Assembly: GCF_039904985.1 (NCBI RefSeq) | Contig: NZ_CP157005.1 | Coordinates: 248,001 to 312,000, forward strand | DNA: 64,000 nucleotides | From: Methylomonas sp. AM2-LC | GTDB taxonomy: Bacteria > Pseudomonadota > Gammaproteobacteria > Methylococcales > Methylomonadaceae | Direction: 5' to 3' | Shown here: positions 55,258 through 64,000 of the stretch, one piece after another | Layout: every line of letters starts with the position of its first letter | How positions within the stretch are numbered: position 1 is the stretch's first letter | Notes under the pieces: model-generated | The model's input: only the letters and a program-made list of their open reading frames with translations | What the model was told of the DNA's origin: nothing | The model's database searches: none | Program-made: the position numbers and the translations under genes

Positions 55258-56499
55258 ATGCCCGATTACGCACCTCTGCAAGTCGCCATTATTGGTGGAG
55301 GTCCGGCTGGTCTGATGGCTGCTGAAACCCTTGCTTTTGCAGGTGTGCAGGTCGATGTATACGATGCTATGCCCTCATTCGGCCGTAAAATATTGCAGGC
55401 GGGAGTGGGTGGTTTGAATATTACTCACAGTGAACCCTATGACAGTTTTTGCTCACGTTATGGCGATAGACAAGCTCACTTACAAGCAATAATAGACAAA
55501 CTACCTCCTAGTCGCTTGTGTGCATGGGTACACGATTTGGGTATTGATACCTTTATCGGCAGTTCCGGCCGTGTATTCCCTACGCAGATGAAAGCCGCAC
55601 CCTTATTGCGTGCCTGGTTGCATCGCTTGCGTGGCGCGGGTGTGCGTTTGCATGTGCGGCATCGCTGGTTGGGTTGGGATAATGCGGGTGCATTAAGAAT
55701 GGTAAATCCCGATGGTGAAATTTCGCTCAAACCTCAAGCAACTGTATTGGCGTTGGGTGGTGCCAGTTGGCCGCAACTGGGTTCTGATGGTGCATGGTTA
55801 CCGTTATTACAGGCAAAGGGTGTTGAAATTGCACCCTTGCAAAGTGCCAATTGTGGTTTCGAAGTAGGCTGGAGCCAGTATTTACGTGACAAATTTGCCG
55901 GTACACCGCTTAAAGCGGTGGCTTTAACCTTTACTGATGCGCAGGGTAATACTGAACGACGCCAAGGAGAAATGGTGATCAGTACTGGCGGGGTGGAAGG
56001 CAGTTTGATTTATGCGTTCTCGAAGCGCTTGCGCGAACAACTGCATGCAGATGGCAGTGCTACATTCACGCTGGATTTGATGCCTGATCGGGATATAGTG
56101 AAGATAATCGAAACGCTGAGTCATCCGCGTGGCTCCCGTTCGTTATCCAGCCATTTACAAAGCCGTCTTGGTTTGACAGGCCTTAAGGTTGCTTTATTGC
56201 ATGAGGTACTTGGCAAGGAACAATTCAATCATGTGACTACCCTGGCGGCAACCATTAAGGCTTTACCTATTAGCGTACATGCCACTCGGCCACTTGTAGA
56301 AGCCATTAGTACTGCAGGTGGTGTGTGTTTTAGTAATCTCGATAAAAATCTGATGCTCACCAATCTACCCAGTGTGTTTGTGGCTGGCGAGATGCTGGAT
56401 TGGGAGGCGCCAACAGGTGGTTATCTACTCAATGCTTGTTTTGCCAGCGGTTTGTGCGCGGGGCAGGGAGTGCGTGATTGGTTAAATTTAACTGTTTAG
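55258..56499 (+). CDS. FAD/NAD(P)-dependent oxidoreductase of the TIGR03862/HI0933-like family
   Basis: 413 residues from ATG 55258. FAD motif V-A-I-I-G-G-G-P-A-G-L-M-A-A-E near 10-22, R-K-I-L-Q-A-G-V-G-G-L-N-I-T-H (the family signature), and a late E-M-L-D-W-E-A-P-T-G-G-Y-L-L-N. It resembles BaiN/RdsA-like flavoproteins. It lies between trpG and trpD on the same strand, but nothing links it to tryptophan synthesis chemically. It may be a passenger. Confidence 0.85.
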   Translation: MPDYAPLQVAIIGGGPAGLMAAETLAFAGVQVDVYDAMPSFGRKILQAGVGGLNITHSEPYDSFCSRYGDRQAHLQAIIDKLPPSRLCAWVHDLGIDTFIGSSGRVFPTQMKAAPLLRAWLHRLRGAGVRLHVRHRWLGWDNAGALRMVNPDGEISLKPQATVLALGGASWPQLGSDGAWLPLLQAKGVEIAPLQSANCGFEVGWSQYLRDKFAGTPLKAVALTFTDAQGNTERRQGEMVISTGGVEGSLIYAFSKRLREQLHADGSATFTLDLMPDRDIVKIIETLSHPRGSRSLSSHLQSRLGLTGLKVALLHEVLGKEQFNHVTTLAATIKALPISVHATRPLVEAISTAGGVCFSNLDKNLMLTNLPSVFVAGEMLDWEAPTGGYLLNACFASGLCAGQGVRDWLNLTV

Positions 56500-56655
56500 C
56501 GGATACTGGCTATTTCAAACGGTAAAACAAAATTATTGATGTTATAAACAGCACAATCTGCAAGTCCAAATATAAAATCACGATACAGTATAATAATCTC
56601 TATGAACCTGTAACATCATTACGCTTCATTCATTTGACACGCAACTCTCTATATT

Positions 56656-57672
56656 ATGCAAATCCAGGCTACGTTAGAAAAACTTCTTAATAAACAAGAT
56701 CTCAATACCGAAGAAATGCAGGCCGTTATGTACGCGATGATGCGTGGCGAATTAACCGATGCGCAAACCGCAGGATTTTTGATTGCGTTGCGTTGCAAAG
56801 GGGAAACAGTAGAAGAAATAGCGGCGGCAGTGTCTGTGATGCGCGAATTGGTGCAACGTGTACCGGTTGTAGGTAAACACGTGATTGATACCTGTGGTAC
56901 GGGAGGAGATGGCGCCAACACATTTAATATTTCTACAGCAGCGGCGTTTGTCGTGGCAGCAGCAGGCGGCAAGGTGGCAAAACACGGTAACAGATCCGTT
57001 TCCAGTTGCTGTGGTAGTGCGGACTTACTGGAAGCGGCTGGCGTAAATCTGGATATGTCTGCTGCCAAAGTATCAAAATGTATTGAAGACATTGGCGTTG
57101 GTTTTTTGTTTGCAGCCAAGCATCATAGTGCAGTGCGCCATACTGTCGATCCACGTAAACAAATGGGCGTGAGGACACTGTTTAATTTGATTGGTCCGCT
57201 AGCTAATCCAGCCAATGCTCCACATCAGTTAGTGGGAGTATTTAGCCGCCAGTGGCTATTACCCGTGGCGGAGGTATTAAAAAAATTGGGTAGTAAGCAT
57301 GTGTTGGTGGTGCATGCTCAGGATGGTTTAGACGAAATTAGTATTTCTGCCGATACTGATGTGGCCGAATTAAAAGATGGAAGTATCAGTTGTTATACCT
57401 TATCACCCGAAAAACTGGGAGTGGCTCGTGGTAGTTTGGCCAGTTTAGCCGTAGATAATGCGCAAGCCAGTCTGGATATGATTAACGCCCTACTGGATAA
57501 CCAGCCTGGCCCTGCAAGAGATATTGTGGTTTTAAATGCTGGTGCAGCTATTTATGCAGCAGATTTGGTGACTACTTTGCAAGCAGGTATTGAAACAGCC
57601 TTACAAGTCATAGAAAACGGCACAGCTAAACAAAAATTTGCGCAGTTAGTTAGTTACTCTAATAATTTGTAG
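56656..57672 (+). CDS. trpD: Anthranilate phosphoribosyltransferase
   Basis: 338 residues. Second step of tryptophan synthesis: adds phosphoribose from PRPP to anthranilate. It has D-T-C-G-T-G-G-D-G (PRPP-binding), [18 protein letters not shown] and [13 protein letters not shown]. It follows a 157-bp gap after the flavoprotein gene. trpC is not next in line here. Confidence 0.96.
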   Translation: MQIQATLEKLLNKQDLNTEEMQAVMYAMMRGELTDAQTAGFLIALRCKGETVEEIAAAVSVMRELVQRVPVVGKHVIDTCGTGGDGANTFNISTAAAFVVAAAGGKVAKHGNRSVSSCCGSADLLEAAGVNLDMSAAKVSKCIEDIGVGFLFAAKHHSAVRHTVDPRKQMGVRTLFNLIGPLANPANAPHQLVGVFSRQWLLPVAEVLKKLGSKHVLVVHAQDGLDEISISADTDVAELKDGSISCYTLSPEKLGVARGSLASLAVDNAQASLDMINALLDNQPGPARDIVVLNAGAAIYAADLVTTLQAGIETALQVIENGTAKQKFAQLVSYSNNL

Positions 57673-57790
57673 CAATAAGCATTTAATTTAACAGTACATT
57701 TATAACATCTGTTATTGCAAATTTGTACTTTCCTGCTATACCTTGGGTAGCTTTAAACAATTTTAAAAACTACTCTCATCGGAAGCCATT

Positions 57791-58252
57791 ATGGAAATAC
57801 AATCAAAATTATTAGGCAAGCAGGAAATCGATCCAAATACCATTATTAGCTTTCCGCTGGGTATTCCTGGATTTGAAGATCAGACGCGTTTCAAACTATT
57901 TCATCAGGAAGGTAGCGAGATTGTGTTCTGGCTACAAGCAGTTGATAATGCCGATTTAACATTTTCAGTATCTAATCCACTGTTATTTAATATTAATTAC
58001 AGCTTTACTCTGACTGACGAGGAAGAAAAGTTGTTACAGATTACTAACAGTGAAGAGCTAATCATTCTTATTGTTTTGCACAAAGATGAAGAGAGCTCTG
58101 AGATTGGTCAGCCTATTATTAAAGGTTCAATCAAGTCGCCTTTGCTGATTAATATCGAAAAGCGTGTAGGCTATCAAAAAGTATTGGCTGTTGTTGAACA
58201 GAGTATTACTTTAATTGAAAAAAAGAGTGAAATTCAATTAACTGAAGTGTAA
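57791..58252 (+). CDS. fliW: Flagellar assembly factor FliW
   Basis: 153 residues. F-P-L-G-I-P-G-F-E-D-Q-T-R-F-K-L and the strand-rich fold match FliW, which binds flagellin and antagonises the RNA regulator CsrA. csrA, often adjacent, is not seen. Flagellar genes are otherwise absent from the window. Confidence 0.9.
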   Translation: MEIQSKLLGKQEIDPNTIISFPLGIPGFEDQTRFKLFHQEGSEIVFWLQAVDNADLTFSVSNPLLFNINYSFTLTDEEEKLLQITNSEELIILIVLHKDEESSEIGQPIIKGSIKSPLLINIEKRVGYQKVLAVVEQSITLIEKKSEIQLTEV

Positions 58253-58418
58253 TTGCCGAGTGAGCAGGTTAGATGCGCAATTGCTAAACTTTTAAAGTTT
58301 CAAAAGTCGTTGCGCGCAACGTAACCCACCGAAGGCATCAGTATCTGCCTAATTGCGTAACCCTAGCGGGTGTCCGATATTTCTCTGAGTAATTACCCGG
58401 AGCTTTGATAATTTGAAA

Positions 58419-58450
58419 CATTCAGCAACCGCATAGGCAGTTACTGAATG
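58419..58450. terminator. Hairpin between convergent fliW and panD
   Basis: CATTCAGCAAC / GTTACTGAATG forms an 11-position stem with one mismatch and a 10-base loop, between converging genes. Candidate bidirectional terminator; no long T-run. Confidence 0.5.
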
Positions 58451-58458
58451 GTATTCAT

Positions 58459-58839
58459 TTATGCCGCCTGCACCGGAATAGAATGGCTGGAATGGCTGAT
58501 AGTATTATTGCCATCAAAATATACCAAAGTAGGTTTATAGTCCTTTAGTTCCTGTTCATCCATACTGGCAAAAGCGCAGACTATTATTAGGTCGCCTGGG
58601 CAAGCTAAGCGCGCGGCAGCACCATTAATGGAAAAAACACCTGAATTTTCTTCAGCGCGAATTGCATAGGTCGTAAAACGCTGACCATTGTTAATGTTGT
58701 AGATATGGATTTGTTCATATTCCCTGATACCTGAAAATTCCAGGATCTTGCTGTCAATAGCACAGGAGCCTTCATAATCCAATTCTGAGTGCGTTACACG
58801 CGCTCGGTGTAACTTGGCTTTAAGCATGTTTATGTGCAT
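58459..58839 (-). CDS. panD: Aspartate 1-decarboxylase (pyruvoyl)
   Basis: 126 residues from ATG 58839. The self-cleavage site Y-E-G-S-C-A-I-D (Gly24-Ser25) generates the pyruvoyl group. It makes beta-alanine for pantothenate. [13 protein letters not shown] follows. A TTG three codons upstream is an unlikely start. It lies 62 bp downstream of panC and on the same strand. Confidence 0.93.
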   Translation of the reverse strand: MHINMLKAKLHRARVTHSELDYEGSCAIDSKILEFSGIREYEQIHIYNINNGQRFTTYAIRAEENSGVFSINGAAARLACPGDLIIVCAFASMDEQELKDYKPTLVYFDGNNTISHSSHSIPVQAA

Positions 58840-58900
58840 GGTTAACAACTTTATATACTAGGGGGAGCGATTATGCCTTAATTCGCATTCTCTATCAAAT

Positions 58901-59788
58901 TTAAGCATAGTATTTATTATTTAAATAGTCAGTCCTATCAGTTGCTTGTCGGTTAAAACAGATATTATCGATTAAGCGTGTACTGCCTAGTTTTGCTGCA
59001 ATCATCAACACTAGGTGTTGATCATCTGACTTTGCTGGCAATAAATCACTGCTGCGACAAAGATTAAAATAATCAATCTCAAAACCTGCTTGTTGCAAGC
59101 TTAATTTTTGTTCGGCCAAAACATGATGATAATTGTCAGAATGCGTTAAAACGGCATCACGTACGCAACACAGGGCTTGAAACAGCATAGGTGCGACCAG
59201 ACGTTGTGCATCTGTCAAATAACCGTTACGTGAGCTCAGCGCCAAGCCATCTGCTTCTCTTACAGTGGTAACACCTTGCAATTCCACCGGTATATTTAAA
59301 TCAGTAATCATGTTGCGGATGACTGTTAATTGTTGAAAATCCTTTTCGCCTAGAAGCAATAAATCCGGCAGTACAATATTCAATAGCTTGCACACTACCA
59401 GGGCAACCCCATCAAAATGACCAGGGCGATTGCTGCCGCAATGTAATTTGGATAATTCGCTGACACTAATGACGGTTTGTGGCAATTGTGGATACATTTC
59501 TGCAATACTGGGTAAAAACAGTACATCGGCACTATGTTCCTGTAGTGCCGTTTGATCTTGTTGTTCTGTGCGAGGGTAGCTGTTAAAGTCTTCATTAACG
59601 CCAAATTGTGTTGGATTAACAAAAATACTCACCACTACTTTGTCCGCCTTTTGTTTGGCAGTTTCTACCAGTTGTATATGTCCGGCGTGTAAATTACCCA
59701 TGGTAGGTACGAAAGCTACACTGTACCCTGCTTGTCGCCATTGGCGAATGCAGCCTCGTAACGCTTTAATGGTAGTGATGGTTTGCAT
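58901..59788 (-). CDS. panC: Pantothenate synthetase
   Basis: 295 residues. Joins pantoate and beta-alanine using ATP. M-G-N-L-H-A-G-H (the HxGH motif), V-V-S-I-F-V-N-P-T-Q-F-G, the second ATP motif G-E-K-D-F-Q-Q, and S-S-R-N are all present. It lies 4 bp after panB. Confidence 0.96.
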   Translation of the reverse strand: MQTITTIKALRGCIRQWRQAGYSVAFVPTMGNLHAGHIQLVETAKQKADKVVVSIFVNPTQFGVNEDFNSYPRTEQQDQTALQEHSADVLFLPSIAEMYPQLPQTVISVSELSKLHCGSNRPGHFDGVALVVCKLLNIVLPDLLLLGEKDFQQLTVIRNMITDLNIPVELQGVTTVREADGLALSSRNGYLTDAQRLVAPMLFQALCCVRDAVLTHSDNYHHVLAEQKLSLQQAGFEIDYFNLCRSSDLLPAKSDDQHLVLMIAAKLGSTRLIDNICFNRQATDRTDYLNNKYYA

Positions 59789-59792
59789 GCGT

Positions 59793-60602
59793 TTAGTAAC
59801 AGTGTTCTAAGTCTGGATATTGTTGGGATTTTATGGCCTGATGATAACGGCGTATGGCATCTTCAATGCTGTTGGCTCCGTGCATAAAGTTTTTAGAAAA
59901 GCGTGCTTGCTTGCCAATACTAATGCCCAGTATATCGTAAAGTACCAGTACCTGACCGTCGCAATCAGGACCGGCACCTATACCGATCACTGGAATAGTC
60001 AGTTGTTGGCAGATTTGCTGGGTTAAGCTGGCTGGAATACATTCCAGAACTAATAAGCTTGCCCCGGCTTGTTCAATTTTTTTAGCCTCTTCAATAATCT
60101 GTTGAGCTTCAGAAGGCTCTTTTCCCTGTACCTTAAAACCACCAAGATAATTGATGGATTGCGGCAGTAAACCCAAATGACCACAGACAGAAATACCCTG
60201 AGCAACCAAAAAGCGAATAATATCTGGTTTGGCTCCTTCCAGTTTAACCATTTGTGCCGCACCTGCTTGCATCAGGCGGGTGGCTGTTTCCAGCGCTTGT
60301 TCGGGAGTTGCATAGCTGGCGAATGGCATATCTGTAATGATAACAGCACGTTTACGGGCTGCCGCAACTTGTCGGCTATGGTAGACCATATCATCGACCG
60401 TAACAGGTACGGTGGAGCTATGCCCTTGGATGACCATGCCTAGAGAATCACCAACCAGCAACACATCAATGCCAATTTCATCTAGCAAGGCGCTAAAACT
60501 GGCGTCGTAGGCAGTTAAACAGCTGATTTTCTCACCCTTAACTTTCATGGCTTGTAGATCGGTGATGGTCAGTGTTTGGTTGGGTGTTCCATATAAATTC
60601 AT
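59793..60602 (-). CDS. panB: Ketopantoate hydroxymethyltransferase
   Basis: 269 residues from ATG 60602. M-N-L-Y-G-T precedes the real family body T-A-Y-D-A-S-F-S-A-L, D-S-L-G-M-V-I-Q-G, and I-G-I-G-A-G-P-D-C-D-G-Q-V-L-V. It adds the hydroxymethyl from methylenetetrahydrofolate to ketoisovalerate. The start overlaps the end of folK by 4 bp. Confidence 0.94.
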   Translation of the reverse strand: MNLYGTPNQTLTITDLQAMKVKGEKISCLTAYDASFSALLDEIGIDVLLVGDSLGMVIQGHSSTVPVTVDDMVYHSRQVAAARKRAVIITDMPFASYATPEQALETATRLMQAGAAQMVKLEGAKPDIIRFLVAQGISVCGHLGLLPQSINYLGGFKVQGKEPSEAQQIIEEAKKIEQAGASLLVLECIPASLTQQICQQLTIPVIGIGAGPDCDGQVLVLYDILGISIGKQARFSKNFMHGANSIEDAIRRYHQAIKSQQYPDLEHCY

Positions 60603-61102
60603 GACTGTATCTTCCATAAGCCATCAGCTTGACAAGCCGTCAAGAGTTCTGACAGATACGCTTTGCCAGGTATGAATAAATCTTCTGCAACAATTTCTGC
60701 CAAGGGATATAACACAAAACCACGATTTGATATTTCTGCATGGGGTATCTGCAAATTGGGTTCTTTAACAATATCCGTACCATATAATAAAATATCTAAA
60801 TCCAAGGTTCGGGCTCCCCAGTGTTGATTTCGGACTCGACCATGATCATTTTCTATGTTTTGTAATGCCTTAAGCAAATTTTGAGGTGTCAGGCAGGTTT
60901 TGATACGGAGAACGGCGTTTACAAAATTGGGTTGATCTTGAGGACCAACGGGCAGGCTATTATAAAGCGAAGAGCAAGCGATAAACTCAACAGTCGTCAG
61001 TTGAGTAATTGCGGATATTGCTTGTTGGATATGCTGGATTGGGTTATCGAGATTGCTGCCTAAGCCTATAAATACTTCATTCCATGACTCTGATAAACTC
61101 AT
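60599..61102 (-). CDS. folK: 6-hydroxymethyl-7,8-dihydropterin pyrophosphokinase
   Basis: 167 residues. G-L-G-S-N-L-D-N-P near the N-terminus, then the signature R-T-L-D-L-D-I-L-L-Y-G (about 94-104) and P-H-A-E-I-S-N-R-G-F-V-L. It transfers pyrophosphate from ATP in folate synthesis. It overlaps both pcnB upstream and panB downstream by 4 bp. Confidence 0.93.
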   Translation of the reverse strand: MSLSESWNEVFIGLGSNLDNPIQHIQQAISAITQLTTVEFIACSSLYNSLPVGPQDQPNFVNAVLRIKTCLTPQNLLKALQNIENDHGRVRNQHWGARTLDLDILLYGTDIVKEPNLQIPHAEISNRGFVLYPLAEIVAEDLFIPGKAYLSELLTACQADGLWKIQS

Positions 61103-62460
61103 TCCTGAATAGCCGATTTTACTTTACTGCGGTAGCGCCCTGATTTGCGTCTAGGTTTGCCTTGGCTGCCTTTAGTTGGGGTGGTCATTTTTTGACGTAA
61201 TTCCTCGTCCGCTAGTTGAAATTGTGTCCACCACTCCACTAGTTGCGGATCAGAGCCTCCAGTTGCTGCACGAAGTTCTAGAAAATCGTAAGCGGCTCTA
61301 AATTTTACTTGTTCCAGTAAACGAAAGGGTCTGACCCCTACTGTTCGGGTAAATTTGTTTTGTAAAAACCATACATCGCGCATGGCTTGAGTAATATGAC
61401 GCGGCATAGCGGTAATTTTAATTTGATCACTTAACACTTGATTGGCGGCATTTTGATAAGCGATGGTTTCGTTTTCGCCAGCTAACATACGTTTTTTAAC
61501 GGCAAGTTGTAGCGGCTCCCAGAGTATGGCCGCTAACAGAAAATAGGGTGTTAGGCTTTTACCAGAAGCAAAACGCTTGTCGGAGTTATCTAGGGCCTTA
61601 ATCAAAAACAGACGCGGAAAATCTTGTTCTTGGGTTTCTAGGCATTTATCCGTAGCCGGAAACAAAATGGCGAACAGACCGTAATGTCTAAGCATTTCGA
61701 ATGTTTGTAATCCGTAGCCCGATAGAAATAGTTTAAGCATTTCGTCATATAACCGTGCGGACGGAATACTTTTTAATAGCTCTGCACATTGATGAATAGG
61801 CTGTTTGGTATCAGGATGCAGGCTAAAACCTAATTTCACAGCAAAGCGAATGGCACGCAACATTCTAACCGGATCTTCACGATAACGAGTGGCAGGATCG
61901 CCAATCAGGCGTAATACGCCCGCAGTATGGTCCTGCATTCCACCTGTATAATCAACTACAGAGAAGTCGCGAATATTATAGTACAGAGCATTGACAGTAA
62001 AATCGCGTCTCCACACATCTTGTTCTAAAGTACCAAAAACATTGTCGCGTAGTAAGCGCCCATCTTCGTGAACCACCTGTTGATCAGATTCATCCGGTTC
62101 GGAGCCACGAAAGGTGGCTACTTCGATAATTTCCCGTCCAAAAAATACATGGGCAAGACGAAAACGTCTGCCAATAATCCGGCAATTTCGGAAAATTTGT
62201 TTAATTTGTTCCGGACTGGCATTGGTTGCTACGTCAAAATCCTTGGGTTCTCGTCCCAAAAGTAAATCGCGTACACACCCACCGACCAGATAGGCTTCGA
62301 AATTTGCTTTTTTCAGGCGTATCAAGACCTTCAATGCATTCTCGCTGATTTTCGAACGAGAAATACAATGTTCGGAGCGCGGATAAATCTTTACCAAATT
62401 AACAACCGGAAGTACCGGTTGTTCTGTAGGGGAAAAGATTTTTTTGAAGAAAGTTAAAAT
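61099..62460 (-). CDS. pcnB: Poly(A) polymerase I, probable AUU start
   Basis: About 453 residues with the AUU start at 62460, close to E. coli PcnB. Adds poly(A) tails that promote RNA decay. Motifs: L-V-G-G-C-V-R-D-L-L-L-G, then P-K-D-F-D-V-A-T (the catalytic Asp-x-Asp), R-R-D-F-T-V-N-A-L-Y-Y and R-I-L/I-G-R-R-F-R-L. A conventional start (TTG 62397) has no ribosome-binding site. The frame upstream is open without ATG, GTG or TTG. It contains F-F-K-K-I-F-S-P-T-E-Q, and at its head ATT preceded by AAAGGA eight bases away. E. coli pcnB is one of very few genes known to start at AUU. Confidence 0.85.
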   Translation of the reverse strand: MLTFFKKIFSPTEQPVLPVVNLVKIYPRSEHCISRSKISENALKVLIRLKKANFEAYLVGGCVRDLLLGREPKDFDVATNASPEQIKQIFRNCRIIGRRFRLAHVFFGREIIEVATFRGSEPDESDQQVVHEDGRLLRDNVFGTLEQDVWRRDFTVNALYYNIRDFSVVDYTGGMQDHTAGVLRLIGDPATRYREDPVRMLRAIRFAVKLGFSLHPDTKQPIHQCAELLKSIPSARLYDEMLKLFLSGYGLQTFEMLRHYGLFAILFPATDKCLETQEQDFPRLFLIKALDNSDKRFASGKSLTPYFLLAAILWEPLQLAVKKRMLAGENETIAYQNAANQVLSDQIKITAMPRHITQAMRDVWFLQNKFTRTVGVRPFRLLEQVKFRAAYDFLELRAATGGSDPQLVEWWTQFQLADEELRQKMTTPTKGSQGKPRRKSGRYRSKVKSAIQE

Positions 62461-62983
62461 GACACTATTCCTTTGTTGATGTTATTTGTTTGGTATCCTT
62501 GTGCTCTAAAATAAACACCGAAAACCAGCTAGGAAATCGTAAAAACCTCAGTATTTGTGTTTCAATTTAGTGGTAAAAATCGCTTTACGCCGATTTGTAC
62601 AGTTAAAGTTTTTTATTCTTTAAGCTTAAGTTATAGAGCAATAGACCATAGTCACTAACAGAATGCAACGCTCACCCAAATTAATTTTACGCAGCTAACC
62701 CCACAATTTATAAAGGTTTAATCGAATTTTGCCGATTATCACTATTATAGATTAACGCATCTGTCTTGCTGACTTAAAGATTTTGACTAACACTAAATTT
62801 TTATATCCTATTATCATAACATCTTGCTAGATACCAGCTCAATCAACTGTTTCTTTCACATTCTTTACCAATATAGTAGAATCTCACTACGCACCACAGT
62901 TGCTGGTGCATTCTTTTATAAGAACAAAACGGCCATAGGCTCGCTTGAGTACTGGCAACCACTTTAAGATGCCTGGGGGATTT
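62461..62983. other. Gene-free region upstream of pcnB
   Basis: About 520 bp between the divergent pcnB start and the small membrane gene. AT-rich; no motif I can name. It should hold the pcnB-folK-pan promoter. Confidence 0.35.
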
Positions 62984-63163
62984 ATGCTTAAAAAACTGCT
63001 TAATGGTTTGATAGACCAACCTGTTTTTGCTAGTTTATATTTGGCCGATTTTTTTATACTACTTTTTCACAGACCGCCATTTCTATTTTCAATCGTGATG
63101 GTAGGTGCATTAGTAGCAATGAGCATGTATTTGGGCCAAAAACTCGAATTATTTAACAAGTAA
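62984..63163 (+). CDS. Small membrane protein (59 aa), unknown
   Basis: From ATG 62984 with GGGGGA upstream. One long hydrophobic span (about 14-50) with F-H-R-P-P-F in the middle. The stop is immediately followed by the RDD-family reading frame, so the two may be coupled. No family recognised. An upstream extension to 62945 is possible. Confidence 0.5.
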   Translation: MLKKLLNGLIDQPVFASLYLADFFILLFHRPPFLFSIVMVGALVAMSMYLGQKLELFNK

Positions 63164-63619
63164 TTGCCAAAAATTGTTAATAAAAATCCCAAAAAACCCG
63201 GCGCAGAATTAAATTCTGCACCGGGTTTTTTAATCAGAATAGCCGCTATTTGCTACGATATACTGTTATTGTTGGCCGTGCTTTTTCTGGCCACACTACT
63301 GGCATTGCCATTCAATGCCACTCAGGCATTTTCTGCCGAACAATTTTCTTATCGATTCTATCTTATTTGCGTAAGCTTTATTTTTTACGGCTGGTTTTGG
63401 GTTAACGGTGGGCAAACCTTGGGTTTACGTGCCTGGAAGTTAAAACTGGTCCGTTTTGATGGTGGTGCAATCACTTGGCAACATGCGACATTACGTTATT
63501 TGGCCGCAATATTATCGTGGGCGTGTTTGGGGCTGGGTTTTTTCTGGTGTTTATGGGATAAAAATCGCTTATGCTGGCACGATTATCTGTCTAAAACCCG
63601 CCTCTATAGGGACAAATGA
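63164..63619 (+). CDS. RDD-family membrane protein
   Basis: 151 residues from a TTG immediately after the previous stop. P-G-F-L-I-R-I-A-A-I-C-Y-D-I-L-L-L-L is the RDD opening (Arg24 and Asp31 region). The domain goes on with Q-T-L-G-L-R-A-W-K-L-K-L-V and W-H-D-Y-L-S-K-T-R-L. Four hydrophobic segments. The RDD family is widespread with poorly defined roles. The first 20 codons overlap a strong terminator-like hairpin, so the real start may lie elsewhere or the gene may be attenuated. Confidence 0.75.
   Translation: MPKIVNKNPKKPGAELNSAPGFLIRIAAICYDILLLLAVLFLATLLALPFNATQAFSAEQFSYRFYLICVSFIFYGWFWVNGGQTLGLRAWKLKLVRFDGGAITWQHATLRYLAAILSWACLGLGFFWCLWDKNRLCWHDYLSKTRLYRDK
63191..63231. terminator. 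Terminator-like hairpin inside the RDD gene's 5' end
   Basis: A long stem: CCCGG/CCGGG plus GCAGAAT/ATTCTGC, one C-A mismatch, with A6 before and T6 after. It meets the pattern of an intrinsic terminator on both strands, yet it lies 27 bp into the next reading frame. Confidence 0.65.
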
Positions 63620-63695
63620 GAAAACACTAATGGCCTCAGGCTAATATGTTATATTTGTTTGTCAGCTCATCCTATCGCTTTGTCGGGAGAAATTA

Positions 63696-64000
63696 ATGAA
63701 AAAAATAACAACACTCTTAGCCGCGTTAGCAGTAATGCTAAGCATTTCAGCACACGCAGAAGACATTAAGCTGCAAGATAACAGCAAAATTCTTGGAAAA
63801 TGGAAGGTGAATGCCGAATCTCTTGGTCTGGATAAAGAAAAAAAGGCATTGCATGTCAGTTGGGATTTTCAAAAAAACGGTACCCTGCTGACCATTGGTG
63901 AAGATTCTCTGGGACGCACCAAAGAAATGGATATAGCGATTAAATACAGCGTTGAAAATGGTGTCATTAAAAAGCAATCTGCGCCTGGCAGAGAAAAATA
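63696..64000 (+). CDS. Secreted protein of unknown function, truncated at the right edge
   Basis: From ATG 63696 with GGGAGA upstream. A Sec signal peptide with A-L-A-V-M-L-S-I-S-A-H-A (cleavage near residue 22). The mature part reads E-D-I-K-L-Q-D-N-S-K-I-L-G-K-W-K-V, then V-S-W-D-F-Q-K-N-G-T-L. It resembles a small lipocalin-like periplasmic domain, but that is only a guess. The reading frame is open to base 64000 and continues outside the window. Confidence 0.7.
   Translation, partial: MKKITTLLAALAVMLSISAHAEDIKLQDNSKILGKWKVNAESLGLDKEKKALHVSWDFQKNGTLLTIGEDSLGRTKEMDIAIKYSVENGVIKKQSAPGREK

Overview
The window looks like a piece of a moderately AT-rich gammaproteobacterial chromosome. The evidence is an O-antigen wbpV/wbpL/wbpM-type cluster, pilT/pilU, the succinylase DAP genes dapC/dapD, dnaN-recF-gyrB, trpE/G/D, fliW, panB/C/D, folK and pcnB. 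The overall flavour resembles Methylococcales (methanotrophs), but no marker here proves that.

Layout. 1-3.0 kb: a partial tyrosine recombinase and an IS66-type element (tnpA/B/C, tnpC tail damaged), with a broken GT2 glycosyltransferase stub beside it. 3.4-14.2 kb: a polysaccharide cluster (GT4 transferase, sugar-nucleotide epimerase/reductase, WecA/WbpL-type initiating transferase, WbpM-type dehydratase), a secreted beta-helix protein and two tandem GT-C-like membrane proteins. 14.2-20.7 kb: class I fumarase, dapC-dapD, and a TraR/DksA-like gene with pilT and pilU. 20.7-24.5 kb: a nearly gene-free region with two or three copies of a MITE-like element, a perfect ParB-type parS site and a cluster of DnaA boxes, so a likely oriC, followed by dnaN-recF-gyrB with two more parS sites. 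dnaA is not next to dnaN here.

29.3-46.1 kb is an accessory region. It holds a HEPN-like gene bounded by integron-type core sites, a frameshifted HEAT-type gene, a HigB/HigA-ImmA pair, and a compact locus of thymidylate-synthase-like (Asn-to-Asp), aGPT-pyrophosphorylase-like, HTH, DUF4031 and possible UDG-fold genes (a candidate nucleotide or DNA base modification system). It also holds two VapBC-like pairs whose toxins are both disrupted, a clan-CD-protease-like gene, a cupin, a cold-shock gene, a RAYT (REP-associated Y1 transposase) and a CheX/response-regulator cluster. Several of these lie between matching inverted left and right ends of a RAYT-associated repeat family.

46.1-64 kb is mostly housekeeping: lipoprotein, YkgJ-like protein, SDR, MEKHLA, ABC-F, UspA, TM2, trpE-trpG-flavoprotein-trpD, fliW, panD, and the folK-panB-panC run behind pcnB. 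pcnB probably starts at AUU, as its E. coli counterpart does. The window ends with small membrane genes and a secreted protein cut by the edge. No rRNA, tRNA or CRISPR array was seen. Starts were chosen by eye from Shine-Dalgarno (SD) sequences and family N-termini.
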